64,000 bases of DNA. Source: Flectobacillus sp. BAB-3569. GTDB lineage: Bacteria > Bacteroidota > Bacteroidia > Cytophagales > Spirosomataceae. The position numbers were made by a program, and so were the translations under genes. The notes below the pieces were generated by a model. The model was not told where the DNA came from. It made no database searches and was given only the letters and a program-made list of their open reading frames with translations. Shown here piece after piece: positions 24,985 through 35,052 of this stretch (its first letter is position 1; each line of letters starts with the position of its first letter). The stretch is taken from positions 1-64,000 of the forward strand of contig NZ_NJFZ01000013.1 of NCBI RefSeq assembly GCF_002270355.1, in the 5' to 3' direction.

Positions 24985-26610
24985 TTACCAATTAGGATTT
25001 TGCTTAAGATTAGGATTGAGCGCTAATTCATTAATAGGAATAGGCCATAAATAATCTTTGGTAGGGTCAAAACGACGGAAAGTAGCATCTTGTACCAAAA
25101 TATAATTATCAGCTGTGAGTTTTACTGCTGTTGCTGTGCCAAATTCACTTTTGAAAAAGAAATTTCCTATGATTGGTTTTACTAATTCAACTTCAGCCGT
25201 TTTCCAACGAATTAAATCCCAATAGCGGAAACCTTCCACTGCTAATTCTACATGGCGCTCACGACGAATTTCGTTTCGCATCGAAAGCCCATTGGCGGTT
25301 GCAAAGGCGTTGGATAATTTTGCGACTTTACCTCTAGCTCTTAATTTATTGATTGTCAGTTCCAAATCTGCATCAGAAATAGATTCGTTGAGTTCATAAG
25401 TAGCTTCTGCATAATTTAATAAAACTTCTGCATAACGAATCACAACTCCGTCGATGTTAGAGCGTTGTAAAGTCCAGTCTTCGGTATTAAAGTACTTTCT
25501 TGACAAAAATCCAGTCAATTGGAAGGCTAAAACTGAGACAGAGAAAATAGGATTTGTTCCAATATATGAGTCGCCAGACTTCATGATAGTAGCGCCTAAA
25601 CGTTCGTCACGATTGCTAAATACTTCTGTTGAGACAGTGGGTTTTTTGTACAAAGGCGACTTTTCAATTGGCAATCCGTCGGTCATCAAGTACGAATCTA
25701 CAAGGTTGCGCGTTGGACTAGCCGAGCCATTTTCTAAGTTACGAGCCGCAGTATGAGTAAGAACGATTTCGGAGGTACTTACACCGTACTGTTTAACCAA
25801 AATATTTTCACGATTTTGACGACCTTCTCCTGCCAATTGAAATAGGTTGTAATAGCTTGCAAACAAATCATGCTCTTTGCTATCAATAATGGCTTTTGAA
25901 GCCGCCAACGAAATCATTAAATGTGCCTTGTAATCGCCATATCCATGAAACTTAGCACGTGTTCCTTCAAATAATGCTGCCCGTGATTTGAGTGCTAATG
26001 CGGCAGTTTTGGTAATTCTACCATAATTGGCGGTACCTAACTGCGTTGGCGTTGGTAGTTTTTCGACAGCAAAATCTAAATCTTTATAAATATTCTGAAT
26101 CACTTCTTCACGAGTGTTTGCTGGAGCGAACAGCTCTGGAGAGTTTTCTTTTAAAACTGATAAAATCAACGGAACACCACCATAACGCTGGAATAGGGTA
26201 TAATATCCCCAAGCTCTAAAGAATCGTGCCTCGGCGATATAACGGTCTACAATTGCTGGCGCAACACCTGAGTTAAGTGCCAAAGGCGCTTTTTCGATGA
26301 TGTTATTGGCTGCTCTAATAAGCTGATACGAACTGCTGTAAGTCCCATCCGTAGCGGGTGCTATACGTGTACCATCACTGATACCGTTGGGAGCACGTGC
26401 ATAAGTATCGTCTGACCAATTGTCATTGGTATTGGGTAACCCAGGTAAGTAAGTGTATAAAAAATTGGCAGCACCTTGTAAGTCTCTTTCAGTTTTCCAG
26501 AAAGCAGGATCACTCAGTTGTGTTTCAGGAATGCGGTCGACATCGCAAGAACCTAAGCCCATTGTGAGCAATAAGGCTAAAGATATATGTTTGAATAAAG
26601 TCTTTTTCAT
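24985..26610 (-). CDS. SusD/RagB family nutrient-binding outer membrane lipoprotein
   Basis: 541 residues. A lipobox MGLGSC places the acylated Cys at 22, exposing the protein on the cell surface. TPR-like helices with SusD signatures follow (DRYIAEARFFRAWGYYTLFQRYGGVPLI; VVIRYAEVLLNYAEATYEL; RRERHVELAVEGFRYWDLIRWK; YLWPIPINELALNPNLKQNP at the C-terminus). It caps the SusC barrel encoded 30 bases upstream and binds the glycan fragments. The lyase, GH88 and sulfatase around it suggest a sulfated uronic-acid polymer. Confidence 0.95.
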   Translation of the reverse strand: MKKTLFKHISLALLLTMGLGSCDVDRIPETQLSDPAFWKTERDLQGAANFLYTYLPGLPNTNDNWSDDTYARAPNGISDGTRIAPATDGTYSSSYQLIRAANNIIEKAPLALNSGVAPAIVDRYIAEARFFRAWGYYTLFQRYGGVPLILSVLKENSPELFAPANTREEVIQNIYKDLDFAVEKLPTPTQLGTANYGRITKTAALALKSRAALFEGTRAKFHGYGDYKAHLMISLAASKAIIDSKEHDLFASYYNLFQLAGEGRQNRENILVKQYGVSTSEIVLTHTAARNLENGSASPTRNLVDSYLMTDGLPIEKSPLYKKPTVSTEVFSNRDERLGATIMKSGDSYIGTNPIFSVSVLAFQLTGFLSRKYFNTEDWTLQRSNIDGVVIRYAEVLLNYAEATYELNESISDADLELTINKLRARGKVAKLSNAFATANGLSMRNEIRRERHVELAVEGFRYWDLIRWKTAEVELVKPIIGNFFFKSEFGTATAVKLTADNYILVQDATFRRFDPTKDYLWPIPINELALNPNLKQNPNW

Positions 26611-26640
26611 AATCCAGAATGTTATATTGTATTTCGGGTT

Positions 26641-29600
26641 TTAGAATGACAAGTTCAAGCCACCAGTGATTGTACCAAAAAATGGATAATCGTTTTGTGA
26701 ACCGTTTCTTTGTTCTGGGTTAAAATAATTGTTAAATACGCCCAATCTTGTCAATGAATACACGTCCTGACCCGACACAAATACTCTTGCGCGTGTGAGA
26801 CCGATTTTCTTTAAAAGGCTTGGTGGAACAGTATAGCCAATTTGAATATTCTTCAAACGAGCGTATTGCCCATTCATAATCCACTTGTCGGAAGGTAGGT
26901 ATCTGAATCCACCTTGTAGATAGGGTCTAGGAAAGGTTGCATTGGGATTTTCTGGCGTCCAATAATCACGGTGTACTGCTAAAGGTTGCTTCCAAGCTTG
27001 TGCCAATGGTTCAATCGCTTCGCTATTTGGCATAAATGAACGCTCGCCAACACCCTGAATAAAGGCAGTGAAATCAATAGATTTGTATTGGAAACCAAAA
27101 TTTAAACCAAATACATATCTTGGCTGGTCGGTTCCTAACATCACCAAATCACCTGGGTCTTCTGGTGTGCCTTTTCCTACTGTGATTTTTCCATCGCCAT
27201 TTTGGTCTATGTATTTTACATCTCCTGCACCTGTGCGGCTATCTTGGAAAGCATGAGTTTTTACTTCGTCGTCGCTTTGGAAATATCCTTCCGTTTTGTA
27301 ACCCCAAATCGTATTGAGTGGATAACCTTCTAATAATGAAACCGTTCCAGCACCCAATACTCTGCGTCCTGCGTAACTCATGAGTTTGTTTTGGTTGTCA
27401 GAAAGATTAAATCCAACATTATAGCTAAAGTGCTCCCCGATTTTATCTCTAAATTTCACCTCAAGTTCCCAACCCCAAGACTTCAATTCACCGTTGTTGA
27501 TTTTAGGAGTTCCTACGCCAAATGTACTTGGTAACTGCAAGGGCGTGAGCATATTACGATTGTATTTTACGTAATAGTCACCACTGATTTGTAGTTTGTT
27601 TTTCAATAAACCAATATCCAAACCTCCGTTGCTTGTTTCGATGGTTTCCCATGATAAATCTGAAGATGGTACTACACTTTGATAAAAATAGGAAGTACGT
27701 GATTCTGGGCTACCCATAACTAAGCTTGAGCCTCTGGTCAGCAAATTGAGATAGTCATAAAAACCTATGCCCAAGGCATTTCCTAGTTGTCCCCATGAGC
27801 CTCTAACTTTAAATTCAGAGAATAAACCGATGTTATTACTAAACCATTTTTCGTGGTGCATATTCCATCCGACAGAGGTTGAAGGGAAAAACTTAATGCG
27901 TTTGCCTGGCGCTAATCTTGAACTTTCGTCGGCACGAAATGTTGCTTCAAACAAAAATCTATCATCATAATTATAATTTAAGCGACCAAAATAAGATTGA
28001 AAAGCATAGGTGTTGATCGTCTCGCTATTGCTCTTGGTTTTGTCGTCACCAAGGTTGAGTGTAGGTTGGTCATTACTTACTAGGCTCAATGAGGTTGTAC
28101 TGGTAGAGGTAAAACGACTGTCTTCCCATTGGTATCCACCCATGACATGTATCTTGTTTTTCTTAATACTAAAGTCATAATCTGCCAATAATTGAATATT
28201 GGTATTATTGGTAAATTCGTTGGTTACGGCATACGAGTTAGGATTATTTAGGTAAAAAACGGGAGCAAATCTTCCCCAAAGTTCTACCTGACGAGCAAAT
28301 CTTCTTCTTTCACCAAAACGATATTGTTGTCCTAATACGGCACGAAGTTGTAAACCTTTAACCACATCTTTGGCTGCCAAGGTAAATACCCCATCGAAGA
28401 AGTTTCTGTCCATATTGTTGTAACCACCCTCTTTTAGCAAAGCATAAGCATTGTTGGCCGACGAACCTGCACCACCATTGAGCCTTCCTTCTGGTGTGAA
28501 AATAGGGAAACGTGTGCGTAAACGATATACCTGATATACTAATCCCTCGCCGTCAGTACTTGCCGATGAAGCTTGTTGGTCTTGCTTGGTATAGGCAATA
28601 CGTGAATCCAAAGAAATATGCTTGGTCAGTTGAGAGCCTAAGTTAAAACGAACGTTGTAACGGTCAAGTCGGTCGGGACCAACTTTGAACAAACCTTGTT
28701 TACCGTAATAGCCTAACGATACCAAGTAATTGGTTTTTTCATTTCCGCCTCTTGCCGAGAAATTATGCGTTTGCATAGGTGTATATTTTCTAACCACTTG
28801 ACCGATTTGGTCTTCTTGGTTATAGAATATATATCTTGTTGTATCAGAGGGGTTTACTATATAAGGTACGCCATCTCTGATTCTTTGTAAATCATCATCT
28901 GTATATTCTGGGCCAGTTTTGGCATTTTTTCTAGCCAAGTTGGCATAAAGCGCTTCTTCCAAAAGTGGTAATCTTTCGGGTACATTGAGTGCCCAGTCTA
29001 CCCCGATTTGGTTGGAGTAATCGAAAACAGTTTTACCTGATTTTCCTTTCTTAGTAGTAATCAAAATTACTCCACCTGCTGCTTGAGCACCATAAATGGC
29101 TGCTGCTGCGGCGTCTTTCAACACACTGATATTTTCGATATCGTTGGGATTGAGAGTTTGTAAGGTAAAACTAGAAACCGTCACCCCATCGACCAATACC
29201 AAAGGGTCAACATTACCATTGGCAGAAGTAGCTCCACGAATCTGAATACCAATACCTTCGTTGCCGGGCTGACCTGTACCACGGGTAATAATCAAGCCAG
29301 AAGTAACACCCTGCAAGGCATTAGCCACGTTTGATACAGGACGGTTTTCGATAACTTTTGAATCAATGGTTGATACTGCTCCTGTTAGATTTGCTTTTTT
29401 CTGTGTACCGTAGCCTACTACCACCACTTCATCAAGTGATTTGTTGTCGGATTCTAATATTACATTGATAATACTCTGAGAACCAACGGCTATCTCTTTG
29501 CTCACAAAGCCTACAAAAGAGAAAACTAATACGGCACCGCTATTGGGAACATTGATTTTGAAACGACCAGTTCCGTCTGAATTGACTCCTCGTGTAGTGC

Positions 29601-30171
29601 CTTTCAAAGCAATATTTACCCCTGCCAGCGGTTCGCCTTTTTCATCGGTCACTTTTCCAGATACGCTTTGTTCCATCACCACTTGCAACTGGGCTGGTGA
29701 GAGCATTGGAGCATTGGTATTGAGTACGACAGGATGTTCTGATGAAATAACTTTGGGCAAAAATTCTTCTTTTGTTGAATTGTTTTTGGTATCAGATGAT
29801 TGTGAAGGAAATTTCTCTACAATCAAGTATGCGCCAGATTTAGACCTTTTGTATTTTAATTTTGTGGATTCTAGGAGTTTGTCGAGGTTGTTTTCGATTT
29901 TTTGATTCCAGTCTACTACTTGTTGATTGACGGTTACTTTTTCGATTGTTCCTCCTTCAAACAAAATATCGACACGGTAATGGTTTTTTAATTGTCCGAG
30001 TACGTCTCTGAGTTTTTGAGTATTGTTTGTCAAATGTTGCTCAGTTTTTGTTCTGCTCAAGATATTTTTTTGTGCCATAGCAAATACTTGGGCATTACAC
30101 GGCTGTCCTCCCAAAGCCATTGTGCTGAGTAACACACTGGCTTTGAGCATTGCAGGTAAAGCTAGATTCAT
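26641..30171 (-). CDS. SusC/RagA family TonB-linked outer membrane protein with STN domain
   Basis: 1176 residues. Order: signal segment (1-27); STN domain (about 45-125, QLKNHYRVDILFEGGTIEKVTVNQQVVDWNQKIENNLDKLL), which contacts the FecR anti-sigma factor; carboxypeptidase-regulatory-like domain (about 170-250, VSGKVTDEKGEPLAGVNIALKGTTRGV); plug starting at DEVVVVGYGTQKKANLTGAVSTID; and a long barrel. It imports oligosaccharides with the SusD partner, driven by TonB. The STN domain and the adjacent sigma/anti-sigma genes show that it also signals substrate arrival across the outer membrane. Confidence 0.95.
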   Translation of the reverse strand: MNLALPAMLKASVLLSTMALGGQPCNAQVFAMAQKNILSRTKTEQHLTNNTQKLRDVLGQLKNHYRVDILFEGGTIEKVTVNQQVVDWNQKIENNLDKLLESTKLKYKRSKSGAYLIVEKFPSQSSDTKNNSTKEEFLPKVISSEHPVVLNTNAPMLSPAQLQVVMEQSVSGKVTDEKGEPLAGVNIALKGTTRGVNSDGTGRFKINVPNSGAVLVFSFVGFVSKEIAVGSQSIINVILESDNKSLDEVVVVGYGTQKKANLTGAVSTIDSKVIENRPVSNVANALQGVTSGLIITRGTGQPGNEGIGIQIRGATSANGNVDPLVLVDGVTVSSFTLQTLNPNDIENISVLKDAAAAAIYGAQAAGGVILITTKKGKSGKTVFDYSNQIGVDWALNVPERLPLLEEALYANLARKNAKTGPEYTDDDLQRIRDGVPYIVNPSDTTRYIFYNQEDQIGQVVRKYTPMQTHNFSARGGNEKTNYLVSLGYYGKQGLFKVGPDRLDRYNVRFNLGSQLTKHISLDSRIAYTKQDQQASSASTDGEGLVYQVYRLRTRFPIFTPEGRLNGGAGSSANNAYALLKEGGYNNMDRNFFDGVFTLAAKDVVKGLQLRAVLGQQYRFGERRRFARQVELWGRFAPVFYLNNPNSYAVTNEFTNNTNIQLLADYDFSIKKNKIHVMGGYQWEDSRFTSTSTTSLSLVSNDQPTLNLGDDKTKSNSETINTYAFQSYFGRLNYNYDDRFLFEATFRADESSRLAPGKRIKFFPSTSVGWNMHHEKWFSNNIGLFSEFKVRGSWGQLGNALGIGFYDYLNLLTRGSSLVMGSPESRTSYFYQSVVPSSDLSWETIETSNGGLDIGLLKNKLQISGDYYVKYNRNMLTPLQLPSTFGVGTPKINNGELKSWGWELEVKFRDKIGEHFSYNVGFNLSDNQNKLMSYAGRRVLGAGTVSLLEGYPLNTIWGYKTEGYFQSDDEVKTHAFQDSRTGAGDVKYIDQNGDGKITVGKGTPEDPGDLVMLGTDQPRYVFGLNFGFQYKSIDFTAFIQGVGERSFMPNSEAIEPLAQAWKQPLAVHRDYWTPENPNATFPRPYLQGGFRYLPSDKWIMNGQYARLKNIQIGYTVPPSLLKKIGLTRARVFVSGQDVYSLTRLGVFNNYFNPEQRNGSQNDYPFFGTITGGLNLSF

Positions 30172-30202
30172 AGAAAATTTATTTAGAAGGTAATGGAATA
30201 TT

Positions 30203-31198
30203 TTATTTCTCCGAAAGCACGAAAGTATTTCCTGTTTTGGATAATTTGAGGTCTAATAATTCTACAACGGTATTCAATAATTCTTCTGCATTTTGGGCTT
30301 TGTATGAGCCTACAAGCGTTCTTTTTGCAAGTGAATCGTTTTGTAATTTGATTTTTACACCATAATTTTCTTCCATAATTTGAGTAAACTCAAACAGGTT
30401 GGTATCTTCAAAAATTAAGCGGTTTTGTTGCCAAGCAATGATTGGATCAAAAGTTTTGGCAGTATCTTTTTGTACATGGTTGCTTATATCCAACTTGACC
30501 AATTCGCCAGGACGCATGGTAATTTCCTTTTTGACTTGGTTTTCTTGGTATTCTAATCTAACTTTTCCTTTATTCAGAATTACTTTTGCGCCTCTATCTC
30601 TACTGAAAACACTAAATTCTGTACCCAGCACAACAACGTCAAAATTACGTTTTGTTTTTACGATAAATTTCTGATTATCAGGTGTATGTGTTACTGAGAA
30701 AACTGCTTCTCCCGATAGTTCAACTTCTCTATTTTTAGTGCCAAATCCAAATCTTGGGACTTTCAATGTTGAATTGGCATTCAGTGTAACCATCGTACCA
30801 TCAGCCAATTGAATTTTATCAACTTGCCCGAAAGTAGTTTCATAAATTTGGTATTGAAAATGATCTTTAAAATACCAAGAACCTAAACTAATTATCAAAC
30901 ACGCTGCTGCTATTCGACTGACTTTGAGCCATATATTGCTTTTTTGTTCTGTTTCATCATCCACAAGTGTAATTACGTCTTGGTCGGTTTGTTCCATGAT
31001 TTGTCTAAAATCTTGAAGACGTTTCTCTACAGAAGGATTATATTGAGGGTGTTGAGTTTCCCACTCCAACAACCATAAATAGAACAATTCTTGGTTTTTC
31101 GGTTTTTTGAGCCATTCTTCAATGGATTGTTTTTGCAGAGGCGAACTTTTCCCTGCAAAATGCTCAAAAAGTATTTGTCTATTCACTACAGATTCCAT
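30203..31198 (-). CDS. FecR family anti-sigma factor
   Basis: 331 residues. A cytoplasmic N-terminus (about 1-90) binds the sigma factor; there is one membrane helix (about 92-108, ISRIAAACLIISLGSWYF); and a periplasmic FecR domain (about 115-215, YETTFGQVDKIQLADGTMVTLNANSTLKVP, GEAVFSVTH) is followed by the DUF4974/STN-like C-terminal domain (NLFEFTQIMEENYGVKI, VGSYKAQNAEELLNTVVELLDLKLS). It relays the SusC STN signal to the ECF sigma factor encoded 31 bases upstream. Confidence 0.93.
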   Translation of the reverse strand: MESVVNRQILFEHFAGKSSPLQKQSIEEWLKKPKNQELFYLWLLEWETQHPQYNPSVEKRLQDFRQIMEQTDQDVITLVDDETEQKSNIWLKVSRIAAACLIISLGSWYFKDHFQYQIYETTFGQVDKIQLADGTMVTLNANSTLKVPRFGFGTKNREVELSGEAVFSVTHTPDNQKFIVKTKRNFDVVVLGTEFSVFSRDRGAKVILNKGKVRLEYQENQVKKEITMRPGELVKLDISNHVQKDTAKTFDPIIAWQQNRLIFEDTNLFEFTQIMEENYGVKIKLQNDSLAKRTLVGSYKAQNAEELLNTVVELLDLKLSKTGNTFVLSEK

Positions 31199-31229
31199 AA
31201 TTTTTCAACGTGTTTGTTTATCAGGTTTT

Positions 31230-31900
31230 TTAAAATAAAAAGTATAGACTAATCCATAAAAATAGGTCTTTGAGGCCAAACTTCAGGGCTTGTATTGCCT
31301 TGTGAATATGTGTTTCGACGGTACGATGTGAAATATCTAGTTCGTCAGCAATTTCTTTTGCTTTTTTGCCTTCAAAGCGATTCATCAAAAATACTTTTTG
31401 GCACTGTTTAGGTAATGTGTTGATTATCAGTTCTATTTTTGGTGTAACTCTTCATATTGCATGATTTGCTCGGGTAGTTCGGCACCTTCAATATGGTAAA
31501 CTTTCTCAAGCGAATCACTTTGTTTAAACTCATTAGCCAGATAATTCAGGGCTCTATTACGTACTGCTCTAAACAAATAAGCACGATATGAGGTGGTAAC
31601 TGATTGATAAGACTGGGTTTTCCAAAAATGACAAAAGACATCACTGACAATATCTTCGGCTACCTCTTTGATATATACGTACCTGATGGCGTGTGAGCAA
31701 AGTGCTCGGTAGTACATCCCAAAAAGTATTTCACAACCTTTTTGTGGATGCGTCTGAAAAGCAAGCTTTGCTGCTAGTTCAGCTCCATCAATAATTTTCC
31801 CCTCAGTCTCTGGTTGTGGTTCTACAAAGCCCAAAGTTGGATGATTATTTTCAGTAGTTATAGATTTAGGTTCTTGACGAATCATAGTTAAGTCTTTCAC
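31230..31900 (-). pseudogene. ECF sigma-70 factor (FecI-like), split by one-base frameshift
   Basis: The first frame (31900-31433) has sigma region 2: EILFGMYYRALCSHAIRYVYIKEVAEDIVSDVFCHFWKT and YLFRAVRNRALNYLANE. It ends in TAG after ELHQK. Reading on in the next frame gives region 4: TLPKQCQKVFLMNRFEGKKAKEIADELDISHRTVETHIHKAIQALK, stopping at 31230. One extra base in the five-T run at 31436-31440 (plus strand) joins the two. The gene is therefore probably intact in the cell and drives the downstream FecR-SusC-SusD genes. It uses the standard 31-base spacing to fecR. Confidence 0.85.
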
Positions 31901-31944
31901 ACATTTTGATGCTGTTATACTGTAAAGACAAAAAAGGCGTAAAA

Positions 31945-31954
31945 ACTACGTAGT
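31945..31954. promoter_or_regulatory. Palindrome ACTACGTAGT upstream of the sigma gene
   Basis: A perfect 10-base palindrome 45 bases before the sigma factor ATG. It may be a regulator site in the locus promoter; symmetry alone supports it. Confidence 0.2.
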
Positions 31955-32035
31955 GTAAAATGATAATTTTTTAAAAATTTTAAGAAAAAGTATTTTTAAT
32001 CTAATTTTTTAGGATTCAAAAAGAGATATACACCA

Positions 32036-32067
32036 TAAAAAAGGTGCTGAATAAGTCTCCAGCACCT
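32036..32067 (-). terminator. Intrinsic terminator after the sulfatase gene
   Basis: AGGTGCTG (32042-32049) pairs with CAGCACCT (32060-32067), followed on the minus strand by six T (the A-run at 32037-32042). Confidence 0.7.
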
Positions 32068-32087
32068 GTGTAAAAAGTATTAATTGG

Positions 32088-32162
32088 GGATGTTGGATTT
32101 TTGATTTCGGAAGTATAGCATATTACTTAATCCTCAATCCCGAAATCAACAATCCCAAATCC
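32088..32162. repeat. Family B hairpin, 23-base imperfect arms
   Basis: The arms 32088-32110 and 32140-32162 are complementary at 20 of 23 positions around GATTTCGG/CCGAAATC. The arm sequence resembles the inner arms at 21345-21367 and 21418-21440. It abuts the sulfatase stop codon. Confidence 0.6.
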
Positions 32163-32163
32163 G

Positions 32164-33789
32164 CTATCGAAAGATTTTTCCACTCTTTTCGAGTTCTTTA
32201 TATTTGGCAATATACATTTTGTCAAGTTCTTCTGAATCTTTGTATTTGATACGCAATTGGGCTAGTTTTTTATGTAAATCTGCCTTGATTTTGGCATAGG
32301 CAGGGTCATTATAGACATTTTTCAACTCATTTTTATCTTTCCTACGGTCGTATAATTCCCATTCATCTACATCATAATAGAAATGAATCAGCTTAAATTG
32401 TTCGGTCACGATGCCATAATGGCGTTTGACCATGTGCACACTTGGGTATTCGTAATAATGGTAATAGGCGGCATCTCTAAAGTTTTTTCCTTGTCCTTTA
32501 AAGATAGGAATCAGACTTTCGCCCTGCATATCTGAAGGAGGTTTGATACCCGCCGCTTCAAGAAAAGTCTGCGCAAAATCCAGATTTTGAACCATCTGAG
32601 AATTTTTAGAACCAGCTTTAATAATACCAGGCCATTTTACGATTAGGGGTGTTTTGAAAGATTCATCAAAAATAAAGCGCTTATCAAACCAGCCGTGTTC
32701 GCCCAGATAAAATCCTTGATCAGAAGTATACACCACAATCGTGTTTTCGTCCAAACCGTTTTCCTTCAAAAAGTCTAATACTTTTCCAACACCCTCATCC
32801 ACCGAAGCAATACAGCCTAGATAGTCTTGCATATATCGCTGATAACGCCATTGCATTTTTTCTTTTTCGGTCATGGTAGGGTACTTTTTGATAAACTCCT
32901 CATTCATAGGTCGGTAGGTGTCGTCCCAAACTTTTCTTTGTTCAGGATTCATACGACCAACCGTACCATTGTACAATGCTATATCATAAGAGTGAGATTC
33001 TTTGATACCCAGTTTTTTCATGTTTTCTGGGAAAATCTTTGAGTCACCTGCCCAATTCATGTGCTTGAGTAGGTTCATTTCGGCTTCTTTGGCGGCTGTT
33101 CCACGTCCTTCGTAATTATCAAAAAGGGTACTTGGTTCAGGGAAAGTTTTATGAATAAATTCTTTGTAATGGCGCTCCGCAGGAATCCATTCACGATGTG
33201 GAGCTTTGTGTAAATACGCCAAAAAGAAAGGTTTTTCTGGGTCTCTTTCATTTTTGAGCCAGTTGAGCGTAATATCCGTAATCAGATCGGTCACATACCC
33301 GATAAGCTTTTTGGGACCTTCTTTTTTAGTAATAATATCAGGGTTGTAATAGTTGCCTTGATCGGGCAATATCTGAAACTCATCAAAGCCTTTGGGGTTA
33401 TTGCCAAAATGCAACTTTCCGAACATAGCTGTCTGATAACCATTGGCTTGTAATAATTGTGGAAAGGTAATGTTGGTCGTGTCGAATGGAAAATAGTTAT
33501 CAATTTTACCATTGATATGGCTATGTTTTCCTGTTAAAATTACCGCTCGTGAAGGCGCACAAATTGAATTGGTAACGCAGGCATTGGTAAAAAGCATACC
33601 ATCTTTGGCAATTCTGTCGATGTTGGGTGTGCTTGTCAAACGTTTATCATAAGCCGAAATAGCCTGATAGGCATGGTCATCTGACATGATGAATACAATG
33701 TTGGGACGTTTGGGCTTGTGTGGTTTTAGTGCCATAAATACACCAACGATACCTCCCAGTAACAGTAGGATGACGGAAATTTTTTTCAT
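32164..33789 (-). CDS. Type I sulfatase, exported
   Basis: 541 residues with an N-terminal hydrophobic signal (about 1-21). The formylglycine motif CxPSR is present as CAPSR (Cys77-Arg81). Metal and sulfate ligands are visible in IVFIMSDDHAYQ (Asp37, Asp38), GKLHFG, YTSDQGFYLGEHGWFDKRF and the C-terminal YYHYYEYP region. It removes sulfate esters from a glycan and needs a separate anaerobic or FGE maturase, not seen here. Sitting beside the sigma/FecR/SusCD/lyase/GH88 genes, it completes a sulfated-polysaccharide locus. The gene has its own upstream region. Confidence 0.93.
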   Translation of the reverse strand: MKKISVILLLLGGIVGVFMALKPHKPKRPNIVFIMSDDHAYQAISAYDKRLTSTPNIDRIAKDGMLFTNACVTNSICAPSRAVILTGKHSHINGKIDNYFPFDTTNITFPQLLQANGYQTAMFGKLHFGNNPKGFDEFQILPDQGNYYNPDIITKKEGPKKLIGYVTDLITDITLNWLKNERDPEKPFFLAYLHKAPHREWIPAERHYKEFIHKTFPEPSTLFDNYEGRGTAAKEAEMNLLKHMNWAGDSKIFPENMKKLGIKESHSYDIALYNGTVGRMNPEQRKVWDDTYRPMNEEFIKKYPTMTEKEKMQWRYQRYMQDYLGCIASVDEGVGKVLDFLKENGLDENTIVVYTSDQGFYLGEHGWFDKRFIFDESFKTPLIVKWPGIIKAGSKNSQMVQNLDFAQTFLEAAGIKPPSDMQGESLIPIFKGQGKNFRDAAYYHYYEYPSVHMVKRHYGIVTEQFKLIHFYYDVDEWELYDRRKDKNELKNVYNDPAYAKIKADLHKKLAQLRIKYKDSEELDKMYIAKYKELEKSGKIFR

Positions 33790-33939
33790 AGATAGTTAAA
33801 TGGTTGAAATTGGGCTTAAAGCTAGAAAATTACCATAATGTTTCAAAGTGATGCAATCAAAACTGGAAATATGTTTGAGCTAAAAAGTCGTAAACGCTAT
33901 TTCGAATTTTGTTGGTTCAAATATAATACCTAATTAAAC

Positions 33940-33971
33940 AAAAAGAGTCTTGATTGCTCAAAACTCTTTTT
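33940..33971 (-). terminator. Terminator after the galD-like gene
   Basis: AAAAAGAGT (33940-33948) and ACTCTTTTT (33963-33971) form a stem with T-runs on both strands. It is 6 bases past the stop at 33977. Confidence 0.65.
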
Positions 33972-33976
33972 GGAAA

Positions 33977-35052
33977 CTAAATAGAAATATAAACTTCTCC
34001 TTTGCTTATCAGTCTTGCCGTTCGAATCACACCTGAAGATTTGATAATAACATCCTGATTATTAGTAGAATACTCTAGATTTACAGTAAATTCCCCAGAT
34101 GGATGTTCGATGGAAAAGAAAGAGCTATTTTCTGTGAAATGGGTAATGTTTTTGGTAATACTTTCAGGTAAAATACAGGCTGTAGCTACCGAAACAGCTG
34201 CCAAAACGCCAATAGCTTCGTGAACCACATGTGGAATAAACATACGTGTATGTACCACTCCCCCTTGGATAGGAGGAGCAATTAGACACATTTTAGGAAT
34301 GGTTTGTTGACTAACGTCACCGAGTTGCATTTTTTCGCCAGCTATTAGCCGAATAGTTTCAATTTTTTGTTTTAAAGACTCATTTTTTTCAAGTTCCGAG
34401 ATACTTTCATAGCCATTCAACCCAAAGTCTGAGGCTCGCATGATTACTACAGGCATTCCATTGTCTATACAAGTTGTCTCAATATCAAGAATCGTATCTA
34501 TGCTATTGCGTGTAGGCAAAAGTGCGCCGCAAGTAGCGCCAACCGTTTCTAAATAATTACAAATAATAGGTGATGAGGTTCCAAGCACACCATCAATTTT
34601 GGTATCGCCTTCATATTGAACCTGATAGCTAGGCGTTTGTACAATGACTTCGCAAATTCCTCCAGTATTCACCATATTTATCCTGGCGCTTGTGGTCGGA
34701 GAATTTGCTTTGATAATTCCAAGCTCAATCGCAAAAGGTAACACTCCCGCCAGCATATTACCACAAGTTTGGAGTGTCGAAACTTTCCCTTTCCCGATTT
34801 GAACTTGTACAAAAAATAATCTAAATCTGCCTCAGGACTTGTCGAAGGGCTTACGATGGCAATTTTACTACTCAACGAGGACCCACCCCCTAATCCATCA
34901 ATCTGCCGACTATCACCTTGCGTTGTTCCTTCAATAGCCGCAATAAGATACTGATTACGAAGGTTTTCATCTTCTGGTAAATCTTTTTTCAAGAAAAACA
35001 GCCCCTTTGAACTTCCCCCTCGAAAGTGCATATATGGAATACTTACAGTCAT
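33977..35052 (-). pseudogene. PrpF-family 4-oxalomesaconate tautomerase-like protein (GalD), frameshifted
   Basis: Two frames make one PrpF-fold isomerase of about 357 residues. The first (35052 to about 34816) has IPYMHFRGGSSKGLFFLKKDLP and DGLGGGSSLSSKIAIVSPS. The second carries the continuation QIGKGKVSTLQTCGNMLAGVLPFAIELG with the family Cys, plus GTSSPIICNYLETVGATCGALLPTRN, a second Cys segment. One extra base in the six-A run at 34811-34816 joins them seamlessly. GalD converts keto to enol 4-oxalomesaconate in gallate catabolism; the GalB- and GalC-like neighbours support this over methylaconitate isomerase. It overlaps the upstream dehydrogenase gene by 4 bases. Confidence 0.8.

Noticed and set aside
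29498-29905. 135-codon plus-strand frame
   Set aside because: Lies opposite the STN and carboxypeptidase-regulatory regions of SusC, which are clearly coding.
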